A DNA stretch of 64,000 nucleotides from Eilatimonas milleporae (GTDB taxonomy: Bacteria > Pseudomonadota > Alphaproteobacteria > Sphingomonadales > Kordiimonadaceae), in the NCBI RefSeq assembly GCF_003688555.1, contig NZ_REFR01000010.1, forward strand, positions 248,001 through 312,000. Direction: 5' to 3'. This document shows positions 1 through 9,042 of the stretch, piece by piece (the stretch's first letter is position 1; the number at the start of each line of letters is the position of its first letter). The position numbers were made by a program, and so were the translations under genes. Under the pieces are notes generated by a model that saw only the letters and a list, made by a program, of their open reading frames with translations, did no database searches and was not told where the DNA came from.

Positions 1-1
1 T

Positions 2-139
2 CCGGCGGAAAGCTGTACGGGGATCGACCTGGTGCCGCATAAAGCGCGTGAGCGTACCGTCAGGGCCGCTCTGTCCAATTCCTTCGGGTTTGGCGGTACC
101 AATGCGACGCTGGTCGTGCGGGATTATGCCGGAAACTGA
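2..139 (+). CDS. fabF: 3-oxoacyl-ACP synthase II, 3' end only
   Basis: Only the last 45 codons are inside the window. They include the glycine-rich C-terminal motif [13 protein letters not shown], which closes the beta-ketoacyl synthase fold near the active site in FabF/FabB enzymes. FabF condenses malonyl-ACP with acyl-ACP during fatty acid elongation in the cytoplasm. mltG follows 57 bp downstream on the same strand, an arrangement common in Alphaproteobacteria. The assignment to FabF rather than another ketosynthase rests on this motif plus the neighbour, because the catalytic Cys-His-His region lies outside. Confidence 0.85.
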   Translation, partial: PAESCTGIDLVPHKARERTVRAALSNSFGFGGTNATLVVRDYAGN

Positions 140-196
140 GGATTGCCGCAGGCACTGTCCGGAACCTGACGGAGCGGGTGCGGCAAAGGACGTTCC

Positions 197-1219
197 ATGA
201 CTGCGTCGCCCCCGCCCCGTGCCCTGAAAACCGTCAGTCTTTTGCGGCATATGATGGCGTCGGTCACCGTTCTGGCGGGGTCTTTTCTCTGTATTGTCTG
301 TGTTGCGGCAGCCCTGTTCACACAGTGGTCGGCCCAGGGTTTTTCCGGACGCGCGGGAAGCCTGATCTATCTGCCGCCGGGCGGCGGAACCCATGATGTC
401 GCGCGGGAAGCGGTGCGGGCCGGTCTGGCCCGCCGGTCCTGGCATGTTCGTCTGACCGTCCGTCTGAAAGGGTGGGACCGTGCCCTTCAGGCCGGGGAAT
501 ATGAACTGGTATCGGGGCAGAGCCTGGCCGGTCTTTTGACGGACATGGTGGACGGTCGCCGTTTCAAAAGGCGTCTGGCCGTGCCCGAAGGCCTGACCAG
601 CGCTGTTGTGATGGATTTGATCCGCAACAGCGAAGGCGTCGTTGCCCCCTATGGCGATTTGCCGGCGGAAGGCAGCCTTCTGCCGGACACCTATTTCTAC
701 GAGCGCGGCGATACCGGCGCGGCATTGCTGGACCGTATGCGGGGTGCTTTGACGGATACACTGCAACGCCTGTGGACCCAGCGGCATTATGACCTGCCGA
801 TTGCCACACCGCGCGAAGCGGTCATTCTGGCCTCTATCGTGGAAAGGGAAACCGGTGTGGCGCATGAGCGTCCGCTGGTCGCCGCCGTATTCGTCAACCG
901 TCTGAGGGCGGGCATGCGCCTTCAGTCCGATCCGACAGTGATCTACGGCCTGGACAGAACCGGCGATATCGGCCGGCCGCTGAGCCGGCGGGACCTCGCC
1001 GGCGAAACACCCTACAATACCTATCGCATACGCGGTCTGCCGCCGACACCGATCGCCAATCCGGGGCGCGCGGCCCTTGCCGCCGTTCTGGATCCGGCAC
1101 CGGTCGATTATCTTTACTTTGTCGCGGATGGTACCGGGGGACACGCTTTTGCCCGCACGCTCGAAGACCACAACCGCAATGTTGCCCGCTGGCGTCAAGT
1201 GGAGCGCAACCAGCGGTGA
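197..1219 (+). CDS. mltG: Endolytic murein transglycosylase MltG (YceG family)
   Basis: This 340-residue inner-membrane enzyme cleaves nascent peptidoglycan strands and so limits glycan length. An N-terminal membrane anchor (about residues 16-42) follows a short charged segment. The family catalytic motif ASIVERETG carries the putative catalytic Glu near residue 216. It is followed by the conserved blocks VFVNRL, QSDPTVIYG and YNTYRIRGLPPTPI. The length is normal for the family. ATG 197 is preceded by AAAGGA, about 7 bases upstream. It lies between fabF and yicC, probably in the same transcription unit as fabF. Confidence 0.95.
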   Translation: MTASPPPRALKTVSLLRHMMASVTVLAGSFLCIVCVAAALFTQWSAQGFSGRAGSLIYLPPGGGTHDVAREAVRAGLARRSWHVRLTVRLKGWDRALQAGEYELVSGQSLAGLLTDMVDGRRFKRRLAVPEGLTSAVVMDLIRNSEGVVAPYGDLPAEGSLLPDTYFYERGDTGAALLDRMRGALTDTLQRLWTQRHYDLPIATPREAVILASIVERETGVAHERPLVAAVFVNRLRAGMRLQSDPTVIYGLDRTGDIGRPLSRRDLAGETPYNTYRIRGLPPTPIANPGRAALAAVLDPAPVDYLYFVADGTGGHAFARTLEDHNRNVARWRQVERNQR

Positions 1220-1220
1220 A

Positions 1221-1245
1221 ACATATGTATGCGTCATGCATATGT
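1221..1245. repeat. 25-bp imperfect inverted repeat upstream of yicC
   Basis: The arms ACATATGtATG and CATgCATATGT pair except at one position, around a 3-base centre. The element starts one base after the mltG stop codon. It could be an operator or a small RNA hairpin; it has no T-tract of a classical terminator immediately after it. Confidence 0.45.
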
Positions 1246-1258
1246 CCGAGAAAAACCC

Positions 1259-1295
1259 CTGTTTTTTCCCATTGCCCTCTGTTTTTTCCCACTGC
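1259..1295. repeat. Two direct copies of a 17-bp T/C-rich element (20-bp period)
   Basis: The copies are at 1259-1275 and 1279-1295 and share CTGTTTTTTCCCA followed by (T/C)TGC, with one mismatch. They lie between mltG and yicC, 74 bp upstream of the yicC start. The 20-bp period puts them on the same helix face, which would suit a regulator site. Function is unknown. Confidence 0.5.
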
Positions 1296-1368
1296 AATGA
1301 CTATAGTGCGCGGCACTTTCCAGCGCGTCGCCCGAGACGCACGGCCTGCGATACGAGGAGACCTTGGC

Positions 1369-2256
1369 GTGACACTGACAAGCATGACGGGCTTTGCCGA
1401 GCTTGGCGGCAGTGAGGGGCCGTTCCGCTGGCGCTGGCAGGTCAAAAGCGTCAATCACAAGGCACTCGATATCCGCTTGAAACTGCCCTCTTTTCTCGAA
1501 ACGCTGGAGGCCCGCATCAAGACCGCTGTGCGAAAGGCGTGCACGCGGGGGGCCGTTTTTGTCACGCTTGATCTGGACCGCGAAGAAGGGGCGGACGATT
1601 TCACCGTTAATGAAGGCCGGCTGGAAGCCCTGCTGGATATTGTCGCGCGGTATGCGGACCGGCCCGGCGTGGCGCCGGCACGGCTGGACGGCCTGCTGGC
1701 GGTCAAGGGCGTGGTCGAACAGCAGCGAAGCCAGGTGGATCAAGACAGTCTGGAAGGTATTTCCGCAGCCCTGATGGAAAGCTTTGACGCCTGTCTGGTG
1801 ATGCTGTCCAAAGGCCGGCGCGATGAAGGCGCCCGTCTTGCCGCGATGCTGGGCACCCAACTTGACGACATGTCGGAGCTCAAGCGTCAGGCCGAAGAGG
1901 CCGCCGGTGACAGGGTGGCCGCCATGCACCGGCGTTTCCGTGAGCAATTGGACCGTCTCGGCGATGTGGCGAAACCGGTTTCGGACGAAAGACTGGCGCA
2001 GGAAGTGGCCATCATGGCCGTCAAAGCGGATATCCGGGAAGAACTGGACCGGCTGGACAGCCATTTTGCCCAGGCACGCGATCTGGTTGCCGGTGGCTCT
2101 CCGGCAGGCCGTCAGCTTGACTTTCTGTCCCAGGAACTGAACCGCGAAGCCAATACGCTCTGCGCGAAGTCCGGCGATGTGGCCCTGACCCGTATTGGGC
2201 TGGCGCTGAAAGGGCTGATCGACCAGTTTCGCGAGCAAGTTCAAAATATCGAGTAG
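1369..2256 (+). CDS. yicC: YicC/YloC family endoribonuclease-like protein
   Basis: This 295-residue protein has the YicC N-terminal signature SMTGFAEL and the C-terminal DUF1732-type block ([25 protein letters not shown]). E. coli YicC has been linked to RNA turnover as an endoribonuclease. I chose GTG 1369 because GAGGAG sits 8 bases upstream (1355-1360) and the protein then begins just ahead of the conserved motif. The reading frame stays open further upstream but that part is not conserved. gmk starts 11 bp downstream, as in many Proteobacteria. Confidence 0.9.
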   Translation: MTLTSMTGFAELGGSEGPFRWRWQVKSVNHKALDIRLKLPSFLETLEARIKTAVRKACTRGAVFVTLDLDREEGADDFTVNEGRLEALLDIVARYADRPGVAPARLDGLLAVKGVVEQQRSQVDQDSLEGISAALMESFDACLVMLSKGRRDEGARLAAMLGTQLDDMSELKRQAEEAAGDRVAAMHRRFREQLDRLGDVAKPVSDERLAQEVAIMAVKADIREELDRLDSHFAQARDLVAGGSPAGRQLDFLSQELNREANTLCAKSGDVALTRIGLALKGLIDQFREQVQNIE

Positions 2257-2267
2257 GGGAAATATCC

Positions 2268-2918
2268 ATGGTCCAGAAGTCCGTTCATGACCGCCGTGGC
2301 CTGATGCTGGTTCTGTCTTCGCCGTCCGGTGCGGGCAAGACGACACTGTCCCGTCGGTTGTTGGACAGCGATCCTTCCCTGGTGATGTCCGTTTCCGCGA
2401 CGACGCGTCCTCCCCGTCCCGGCGAGGAGGATGCCAAGGATTATTTTTTCGTCAGCCATGAACGTTTCGGCGCCATGGTGGCCGGCGGCGAGCTTCTGGA
2501 GCATGCCGAGGTCTTCGGCAATCACTACGGGACCCCGCGCGGACCGGTCATGGAAGCCCTGAACGCCGGACGGGATGTCCTGTTCGATATCGACTGGCAG
2601 GGAACCCAGCAGCTTGCCGAAAGTGCCAGCGATGATCTGGTGCGCGTGTTTCTGCTGCCGCCCAGCATGCGGGAGCTTGAGGCACGTCTGAAGAAGCGCG
2701 CGCAGGACAGTGCCGAAACCGTGGCGCGGCGGATGGCCAAGGCGGATGGCGAGATCAGCCACTGGGCGGAATATGACTATGTGCTGATCAATTCGGATCT
2801 TGATGCGACGTTTGAGCGCCTTCAGACCATTCTGGAAGCCGAACGTTTACGCCGCCGCCGCCGTCCCGGTCTGTCGGATTTCGTCCGCGGGCTCCTGCGC
2901 GAACGCGAAATGCTGTAA
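2268..2918 (+). CDS. gmk: Guanylate kinase
   Basis: It phosphorylates GMP to GDP with ATP, feeding GTP and dGTP synthesis in the cytoplasm. The P-loop [10 protein letters not shown] lies near residue 19. The GMP-binding and lid regions follow ([21 protein letters not shown]), and the core motif [10 protein letters not shown] comes later. The 216-residue length is typical. A GGGGAAA sequence precedes ATG 2268. It is the last gene of the + strand run and converges with rsmA, leaving only 10 bp between stop codons. Confidence 0.97.
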   Translation: MVQKSVHDRRGLMLVLSSPSGAGKTTLSRRLLDSDPSLVMSVSATTRPPRPGEEDAKDYFFVSHERFGAMVAGGELLEHAEVFGNHYGTPRGPVMEALNAGRDVLFDIDWQGTQQLAESASDDLVRVFLLPPSMRELEARLKKRAQDSAETVARRMAKADGEISHWAEYDYVLINSDLDATFERLQTILEAERLRRRRRPGLSDFVRGLLREREML

Positions 2919-2928
2919 GCCTGCCGGG

Positions 2929-3813
2929 TCAATCCCCGGCCGGGCCCTGTGCCCGGTCCTGATAGCAGCGGGCCAGGCGGACAAAATCGGCCACGCTGAG
3001 GGTTTCCGCCCTTTGGGTCGGGTCCAGTCCGGCCGCCCTGATCAGAGTTTCGGGGGCGGATGTCAGGGCTTTCAGGCTGGCACGCAGCATTTTACGCCGC
3101 TGTCCGAAGGCCGCTTCCACGGTTTTTTCCAGGGACCGCAGGTCCAGACCCGCATCCAGAGGGGGCGCGGGCTCGATATGGACGATGGCGCTGGCGACCT
3201 TGGGGGGCGGTGTAAAAGCCGAAGACGGCACGGTGAAGGCGATACGCGGCTTCGCGCGCCATTGTGCCAGAACCGACAGCCGTCCATAGGTTTTGCCGCC
3301 CGGTTTGGCGACGATGCGTTCCGCCACCTCACGCTGAAACATCAGTGTCAGCGACTTGTACCAGGGCGGCCACGGGTCCGCTGTCAGCCAGCGGATCAGC
3401 AGCGCCGTGCCCACATTGTAAGGCAGATTGGCGACAATACGGACCTCTTCACCCGGTTCGGGCGCGATCAGCGCCGTTTCCGTCACATTCAGGGCATCGT
3501 CATTGTAAATACGCAGACGTCCCTCATCTCCATAGGCTCTGGCAATGTCGGCAAGGGCATCCAGGCAACGCGCATCTCTTTCGACGGCGATGACACGGGA
3601 CGCTCCTTCTTCCAACAGGGCGCGTGTCAGGCCACCGGGGCCGGGTCCCACTTCATAGACGGCACACCCCGCCAGGGGGCCGGGCACGCGGGCGATCCGG
3701 CCCGTAAGGTTAAGATCCAGAAGAAAGTTCTGCCCAAGGGATTTCTGTGCGCGCAGTCCATAGCGGTTGATGACCTCGCGCAGGGGCGGCAGGGCATCGT
3801 GTCGTCCGGTCAC
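2929..3813 (-). CDS. rsmA: 16S rRNA dimethyladenosine transferase RsmA (KsgA)
   Basis: The enzyme dimethylates two adjacent adenosines in helix 45 of 16S rRNA during 30S maturation. Visible motifs are [11 protein letters not shown] at the N-terminus, the SAM-binding loop [10 protein letters not shown], the catalytic NLPYNVGT and the C-terminal [10 protein letters not shown]. The start is GTG at 3813, and its first bases form a GTGA overlap with the pdxA stop, so translation is probably coupled to pdxA. The 294-residue length fits the family. It is the last gene of the lptD-surA-pdxA-rsmA unit. Confidence 0.96.
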   Translation of the reverse strand: MTGRHDALPPLREVINRYGLRAQKSLGQNFLLDLNLTGRIARVPGPLAGCAVYEVGPGPGGLTRALLEEGASRVIAVERDARCLDALADIARAYGDEGRLRIYNDDALNVTETALIAPEPGEEVRIVANLPYNVGTALLIRWLTADPWPPWYKSLTLMFQREVAERIVAKPGGKTYGRLSVLAQWRAKPRIAFTVPSSAFTPPPKVASAIVHIEPAPPLDAGLDLRSLEKTVEAAFGQRRKMLRASLKALTSAPETLIRAAGLDPTQRAETLSVADFVRLARCYQDRAQGPAGD

Positions 3814-4895
3814 GATGCGGGCTCTGTTCGCGAATGTCCGTCCGACATATCACCGGCGGCAGGGGCGGATATGCGACCCTGTGACAGGGAAACGGCCATT
3901 CTGAAAGCCGCCAGCATGCTGTCCAGGCGGGCTTCATGGGTCTTGCCGTCGGCCACCAGATCCAGCGCCGTGCCGTGGTCCGGGGAGGTGCGGACGATGG
4001 GCAGGCCGAGGGTCACATTGACCCCGCCCCAGAAATCCAGTGTTTTCAAGGGGATGAGTGCCTGATCGTGATACATGCAGAGGGCTGCGTCAAAGCTGTT
4101 TCGGGCTTCCGCATGGAACATCGTATCGGCTGGAAACGGGCCGGATATATCCATGCCGTGGTCGCGCAGAAGGCGCAGGGCCGGCAAAATGTGGGTGCCT
4201 TCCTCAAGGCCGAGGGCGCCGTCTTCACCGGCATGCGGGTTGAGGCCCGCGACGGCCAGACGCGGCGCGGCAATCCCGAACCGGGTTTTGAGGGCTTCGT
4301 GTGTTGCGTGGGCCGCACGGACAATGGCATCCGGCGTCAGCTGCCGCGCAACCTCCTTCAGGGGGATATGCACGGTTACGGGCACCACACGCAAGCCGTC
4401 ACAGGCCAGCATCATGACAGCGGTCTCTGCCGGCAGACCGCAGCGCTGTGCCAGATAGTCCGTATGCCCTGCCGCCTTGAAACCAGCACCATACAGGGCG
4501 GATTTCTGAATGGGCGCGGTGACGATGGCGCCTGCATCGCCCGAGAGCGCGAGGGAAACCGCCATGTCCAGGGCCGCAATAACCCCTGCGGCCGTATCCG
4601 CCGAGATCGCACCCGGCGTTACCGGGCCTGCCATATCCACCGGCAACAGGGGCAGGCCGCTGTCAAAGGCTGCGGCCGTCTCCGCCGGGTGGGCAATGTC
4701 CCGAACCGGCAGGTCCGCGACATGCGCAAGGAAGGCCGTGCGGGAACCGATTCCAAAGAAAGGGGGCAGGGCGTGCTTATCCCGTGACAGCCACAGGCGT
4801 GCGATCAGCGACGGTCCGACCCCCGCGGGCTCGCCCATGGTCAGGGCAACGGGTGGTGATGCGGTTTCCGCTGTCGTGTTTCTGTCCACGGACAT
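3810..4895 (-). CDS. pdxA: 4-hydroxythreonine-4-phosphate dehydrogenase
   Basis: PdxA oxidises 4-phosphohydroxy-L-threonine with NAD(P)+ in the DXP-dependent pyridoxal phosphate pathway. The N-terminal [10 protein letters not shown] is diagnostic. The metal-binding histidines are in [15 protein letters not shown] and [10 protein letters not shown] chose ATG 4895, which gives 361 residues; an in-frame ATG at 4937 would overlap the end of surA by 23 bases, and neither has a strong ribosome site. The gene is between surA and rsmA, an order conserved widely in Proteobacteria. Confidence 0.94.
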   Translation of the reverse strand: MSVDRNTTAETASPPVALTMGEPAGVGPSLIARLWLSRDKHALPPFFGIGSRTAFLAHVADLPVRDIAHPAETAAAFDSGLPLLPVDMAGPVTPGAISADTAAGVIAALDMAVSLALSGDAGAIVTAPIQKSALYGAGFKAAGHTDYLAQRCGLPAETAVMMLACDGLRVVPVTVHIPLKEVARQLTPDAIVRAAHATHEALKTRFGIAAPRLAVAGLNPHAGEDGALGLEEGTHILPALRLLRDHGMDISGPFPADTMFHAEARNSFDAALCMYHDQALIPLKTLDFWGGVNVTLGLPIVRTSPDHGTALDLVADGKTHEARLDSMLAAFRMAVSLSQGRISAPAAGDMSDGHSRTEPAS

Positions 4896-4914
4896 TGACT
4901 GCTGTCTTGGCGTG

Positions 4915-6270
4915 TCAGCGATAATCGACAATCGCATCGCGCCTGAGATCGCGAAGATACCGGCGCGCCATCATCGACAGGCGCTGCTGTTCGATCTGGT
5001 TGTAAATCTGGTCGAAATCAGGCTCCTGCACCTGCGGGTCCGACCGTTCACAGACGATCAGGGCCCGCCAGCCGTCATCCATCTTCAGCATGGTGCTGAT
5101 CTGGCCGACAGGCAGGCTTTCCACCGCGGCGCGCGCCGCGCCCTGCAGGTCCCGAACCCGCAGCTGCCCGATTTCAGGCCGTCCGTCCGCGCCTGTACGC
5201 TCCACATATTGGGCGATGTCGTCACAGGTGGTTTCCTCGCCGTTCAAAGCGGCGATTTCACGTTCAAACCGCGCCGTGGCGGCTTCGTCTTCCAGTTTTT
5301 CGGTGGTCAGAAGCAATTGCCTGAGGGCAAGCTGTGCGTCCAGCGGGTCCGCCGTCAGAATACGCCGCCGGTCCCGCACCGCCAGGATCAGATAGCCGCC
5401 GGGGGTGCGGATCGGGTCCGCAACCTCGCCAATCGGTGTGGCAACGGTGACTTCGGCCTGAAGCGGGTCAAGGTCATCCGCCGTGATCCATCCCAGATCA
5501 CCGCCGACGGCAGCGGATGCCGACGCGGACAGTTGCTGCGCCAGTTCGGGGAAGGAAGACCCTTCACGGATACGCCGGACCAGTTCTTCAGCCGTGCCGC
5601 GGACACTGGCCTCCTGTGCCGGACTGTTGACCAGCAACACGATTTCCGCCATGCGGTATTCAAATTTGCCGCGATTGTCATACAGACGCTGGATATAGGC
5701 CTCGACTTCTTCATCCGACACGCTGACAAAGGCGCCCATACGGCCCTGCACCAGTTGCGACCAGGCCAGTTCGGCATTCATCTGGTCAAGCATGGTTCTC
5801 TTGGACGCGCCGATACTGGACAGGGATTGTTCGAACTGGTCCGGTGTCTGCCCGACGGCCTGGGCCCTGCGTTCGAAGAAGGATTGCAGTTGGTCGTCCT
5901 GAATGGTCAATTCATTCTGGGCGGCTTCCTGAACCTGTAGGCGCTCATCCACCATGGTTTGCACCACCTGTTCGCGCACCCGCTCGAATTCTTCCTGTGT
6001 GCGCACGCCGCCTGCCACGGCGATCACCAGCCGAAGGCGCTGGTTGATGTCAAAGGTCGAAATGGGCTCGTCATTGACGAGAACCTCGATACTGTTCAAC
6101 GGCTGTTGGGCGGCAAGTCCGTTGCCTACGCCCGATGCTGCCCACAGCACTGCCGCGGCACCCATGCAGGCGACCACGGCCCGTTTGAATTCCTGTCTTC
6201 CCGCCACCTTGCTCAAGACCTGTCTTGTCATTCTATTTGTACGCTCTGCTCTTATTGGCATGTATGGCAT
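4915..6270 (-). CDS. surA: Periplasmic chaperone / peptidyl-prolyl isomerase SurA
   Basis: SurA escorts unfolded outer-membrane proteins across the periplasm to the BAM complex. A signal peptide is visible (hydrophobic stretch after FKRAVVACMG, with a likely cut after GLAAQ). The N-terminal chaperone domain with the typical VNDEPISTFDINQR follows. One parvulin domain is seen (AEIVLLV through GGDLGWI). The 451 residues fit an alphaproteobacterial SurA with a single clear PPIase repeat. The start could also be ATG 6231, which leaves a more normal signal peptide; neither has a good ribosome site. Position after lptD matches its client role. Confidence 0.9.
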   Translation of the reverse strand: MPYMPIRAERTNRMTRQVLSKVAGRQEFKRAVVACMGAAAVLWAASGVGNGLAAQQPLNSIEVLVNDEPISTFDINQRLRLVIAVAGGVRTQEEFERVREQVVQTMVDERLQVQEAAQNELTIQDDQLQSFFERRAQAVGQTPDQFEQSLSSIGASKRTMLDQMNAELAWSQLVQGRMGAFVSVSDEEVEAYIQRLYDNRGKFEYRMAEIVLLVNSPAQEASVRGTAEELVRRIREGSSFPELAQQLSASASAAVGGDLGWITADDLDPLQAEVTVATPIGEVADPIRTPGGYLILAVRDRRRILTADPLDAQLALRQLLLTTEKLEDEAATARFEREIAALNGEETTCDDIAQYVERTGADGRPEIGQLRVRDLQGAARAAVESLPVGQISTMLKMDDGWRALIVCERSDPQVQEPDFDQIYNQIEQQRLSMMARRYLRDLRRDAIVDYR

Positions 6271-6376
6271 TAGTATCCGGCCAGACTAAGGCATGCCGCA
6301 CACCCGGGAATATCCGGGGCGGGATGGATGCATCAGTCTGGTTGCCAACAGTCTTAGTCATTTTGCCCGTTTTCCT

Positions 6377-8680
6377 CTACCCCAAATTCCTCAGGCGGAT
6401 TTCAAAGAGAAACTGCGTTCCGGGAATGATATCCCGGTCCCGCGTAAAGGTACGGCGGAATCCAAGGCCGAACTCGAAACATTCGTCGCGGTAATTGATG
6501 CCGGCGCCGAATTCAACTCCCTCGAAGCCGTCGCCGATCTGATCCCCGGCCGGGTCGGGCACACCGGTGAAGCCGGTGGTCAGGTCCTGGATGACATGTC
6601 CGGTGAGCGACCAGTTGCGGTCGATTTTATACAGGGCGTTGGCCCGCAGTTCCTCGCGGTCCTCCCTGTTGATAAAGGTGAGGTCCCGGTCCAGCATCAG
6701 ATATCCGAACCGGATAAAGCTTTCAGTCTCGCCGACGCGCAGGTCGATCTCGTTCCGGCGCAGGGCCAGATTGCTGTCATCCAGTCGGTACCGGTGATCG
6801 ATCGTCAGCCAGTTCCGGTAGGAAATCTGGGTCTGGCCGACAATGTCGGACACGTCGCCGCTGAGGCCGGAGCCCTGAAAAAACTGTGGATTGTCACCGC
6901 TGATCTGGAGCGACTGGCCGATCATCATGTTGGTGGACCAGTGGCGGCCCTCATAACGCCAGCGCAGGCCGTATGTGACACGGCTGCCTTCCTGCCACAG
7001 GTCGTACCCGGCGGCGCGCTCCGATGAGAACAGATTGACGGCATTCAGTTCGAAGGCACGGCTGTCCTCATTGACCAGGCTGGGCAGGGCACCGGTTTCG
7101 GGCGACAGCGTCAGGGACAGCAGCGGTTCCAGCGTGTGACTGCCGCTGCCGGTGGTTTTGACCAGAGGCCAGCTGACCATGCCGGTGATACGGGCCACCG
7201 CCCGGTCCTGGCCGCCTTCATTGGCGGCCGTATTGCCGGCGAAATCCACGTCATCGGGCCGTTCGGCATCGTTGATATTGTAGAAATCCGTCCGCGCCAG
7301 CGCATCAAGATCGAAAACCAGGCCCTGGCCCGTGATCCATTGCCGTGTCCAGGCAGCGGACAGGGACAGCCGCTGTGTGTCCAGCCCGCTGGTGCGGTGC
7401 AGGGCAAGGGCATTGCCGCGCAGCGATACAGTCCCCCCCAGCGGCTTGACGTCCGGGATGAATTCGGCGTCGATCAGGGGCAGGGCAAACGCGGTCAGAC
7501 CGGCCACATCCTCCGTCCGCAGGCCCTGGAACGCCAGACTGCGCGCGGAGATGTAGGACTGGTCGAAAAATCCCTCCAGGTGGTATTCATTCTGTAGGGC
7601 GTCGGCCTGTGAAAAGTTGTAGCGTCTTAGATAGGTATCGTCGGACGCCCAGGCCAACTGGAATGTGGATCGCCAGTTATCCGAATGCTGAAACTGCCCG
7701 TCGGCCTGTATATGGCCGCGGAATTCATTCTGGCCGGTGTCGTTGCCCAGATTGTCCAATTCGTCCGTATTGGTGATGCTGCCGGATGCCACATAATGGC
7801 CATAGCCCAGATGCTGGCGGTATTCCGCGCCCAGAACCGGTCCTTCTCGTGTGGTGATCATCGGCGTCAGCGTCAGGTCGCGGGACGGACTGAAGACATG
7901 GTGATAGGGCAGGGACGCCATGAACCCCAACTCGCGCCGGTTCCGGAATTTTGGCGGCAGCAGACCGCTGGCCCGTTCGACACTGGAGTCCGGGTGGGAA
8001 AAGGTCGGTGTCCACAACAAGGGCACCCCGAGAAATTCGATAAAGGCGTCATCATAGTAAATGCGGCGTTTGCCGCGATCATGAACGACCCTGACGGCCT
8101 TGATCTGCCAAAGCGGCGTGTCGTTCGGGTCTCCCTCGCACACTTCGCAGGGGCTGTAGACGGCGCGGCGCATCGTGGTGCGGCCCGAGGCGTCATCATG
8201 CTCGCCTTCCGAGGCCGCCGCCTGTGAGCCGTCATTCAGCAGCAGACGGATATCCTCGACAAAGGCCCGTTTCAGATTGTCCTCAAGGCGGATCCGTGGG
8301 GCCAGAATGCGCGTACCGTCGGGCATTGTCAGTTCAACGGCACCGACCGCCTCCGCCGTGCCGCGCTGCTCATTGTAGCGGATTTCACCGGCCTCCAGCA
8401 CATAGCCGTCCCGGACCAGTTTGACCCGGCCGATCGCCCGGACATCGCCGGTCTCGGTGTTGTAGGTCAGCTGGTCGGCGGCCATTTCGATTTCGTCAGG
8501 CGGGATATCCGCACGGCCGGTGCCTGAGGGTTGTGCCAGGACGTCGGCAGGCCAGATGGCGGCAACGGCAAGGCCGCACAGGGCACAGCCGGCAGCCAGG
8601 CGGTGCAAAAGAAAGCGCACACGCGGCCTGTCGGCGGACGCCAAAGAACGGCTTTTCGATTTTTGCAGGACCACGGGCAC
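6377..8680 (-). CDS. lptD: LPS assembly outer-membrane protein LptD
   Basis: LptD is the beta-barrel that, with LptE, inserts lipopolysaccharide in the outer leaflet. An N-terminal signal segment ends near ADVLAQ. An OstA/LptA-like jellyroll follows (LTYNTETGDVRAIG, EIRYNEQRGTAEA). The C-terminal two thirds alternate as expected for a barrel. Cysteines occur in the paired CEVC element and again in DECFEFGLG near the end, consistent with the disulfides used for maturation. I prefer GTG 8680 (767 residues); the frame is open further upstream to 8851, but that extension is not signal-like. It is head to head with pepA. Confidence 0.92.
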   Translation of the reverse strand: MPVVLQKSKSRSLASADRPRVRFLLHRLAAGCALCGLAVAAIWPADVLAQPSGTGRADIPPDEIEMAADQLTYNTETGDVRAIGRVKLVRDGYVLEAGEIRYNEQRGTAEAVGAVELTMPDGTRILAPRIRLEDNLKRAFVEDIRLLLNDGSQAAASEGEHDDASGRTTMRRAVYSPCEVCEGDPNDTPLWQIKAVRVVHDRGKRRIYYDDAFIEFLGVPLLWTPTFSHPDSSVERASGLLPPKFRNRRELGFMASLPYHHVFSPSRDLTLTPMITTREGPVLGAEYRQHLGYGHYVASGSITNTDELDNLGNDTGQNEFRGHIQADGQFQHSDNWRSTFQLAWASDDTYLRRYNFSQADALQNEYHLEGFFDQSYISARSLAFQGLRTEDVAGLTAFALPLIDAEFIPDVKPLGGTVSLRGNALALHRTSGLDTQRLSLSAAWTRQWITGQGLVFDLDALARTDFYNINDAERPDDVDFAGNTAANEGGQDRAVARITGMVSWPLVKTTGSGSHTLEPLLSLTLSPETGALPSLVNEDSRAFELNAVNLFSSERAAGYDLWQEGSRVTYGLRWRYEGRHWSTNMMIGQSLQISGDNPQFFQGSGLSGDVSDIVGQTQISYRNWLTIDHRYRLDDSNLALRRNEIDLRVGETESFIRFGYLMLDRDLTFINREDREELRANALYKIDRNWSLTGHVIQDLTTGFTGVPDPAGDQIGDGFEGVEFGAGINYRDECFEFGLGFRRTFTRDRDIIPGTQFLFEIRLRNLG

Positions 8681-9042
8681 CCCTAGATAGCACTTGAACC
8701 TGGCGAAAACGGCAGGTTGTGCGGGCGCCTTCGGCCTTGTCGCGGCCGTTCGCTGCCCGTTGGATGCTGTGATAGCGGCTGTTGCTGTGATCCGCAACGG
8801 TCTAGGCCAAAGGGATTTTGTGCCTTGGCAAATTGAAGCATGGCTTGCCAACGGGCATGCTTGGCGGCATTACACGGTAGAGGACGCAAATGACGAGCCA
8901 TGGTGGATCGCCTGCGGGCGGTGAGCGCCTTTATTGATGAGAAAGTCATTTGATGCCGGTGTTATTTTGAAATCGCGTATCCAAGGTGCGGCACTGTGCC
9001 GTCAGATCATGTCATAACCCAGGCAAAAGCAAGAGGGACCCA
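8681..9042. other. Intergenic region between divergent lptD and pepA
   Basis: This 362-base stretch must hold promoters for both directions, but I see no convincing -35/-10 pair. It contains no conserved coding sequence; short open frames here lack ribosome sites and family features. In related genomes lptF and lptG commonly sit at this junction; neither is present. The last 15 bases hold AAGAGGGACCC, the pepA ribosome-binding site. Confidence 0.6.

Noticed and set aside
2800-4065. A 421-codon + strand frame across the end of gmk and opposite rsmA and the end of pdxA
   Set aside because: It is a shadow of genes with clear motifs and has no domain of its own.
4510-5940. A 476-codon + strand frame opposite pdxA and surA
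   Set aside because: It is antisense to two conserved genes, with no recognisable motif or start signal.
8694-8924. A 76-codon + strand frame in the lptD-pepA gap
   Set aside because: TTG start with no ribosome site, no hydrophobic or domain pattern, and no sign that it is a remnant of lptF or lptG.
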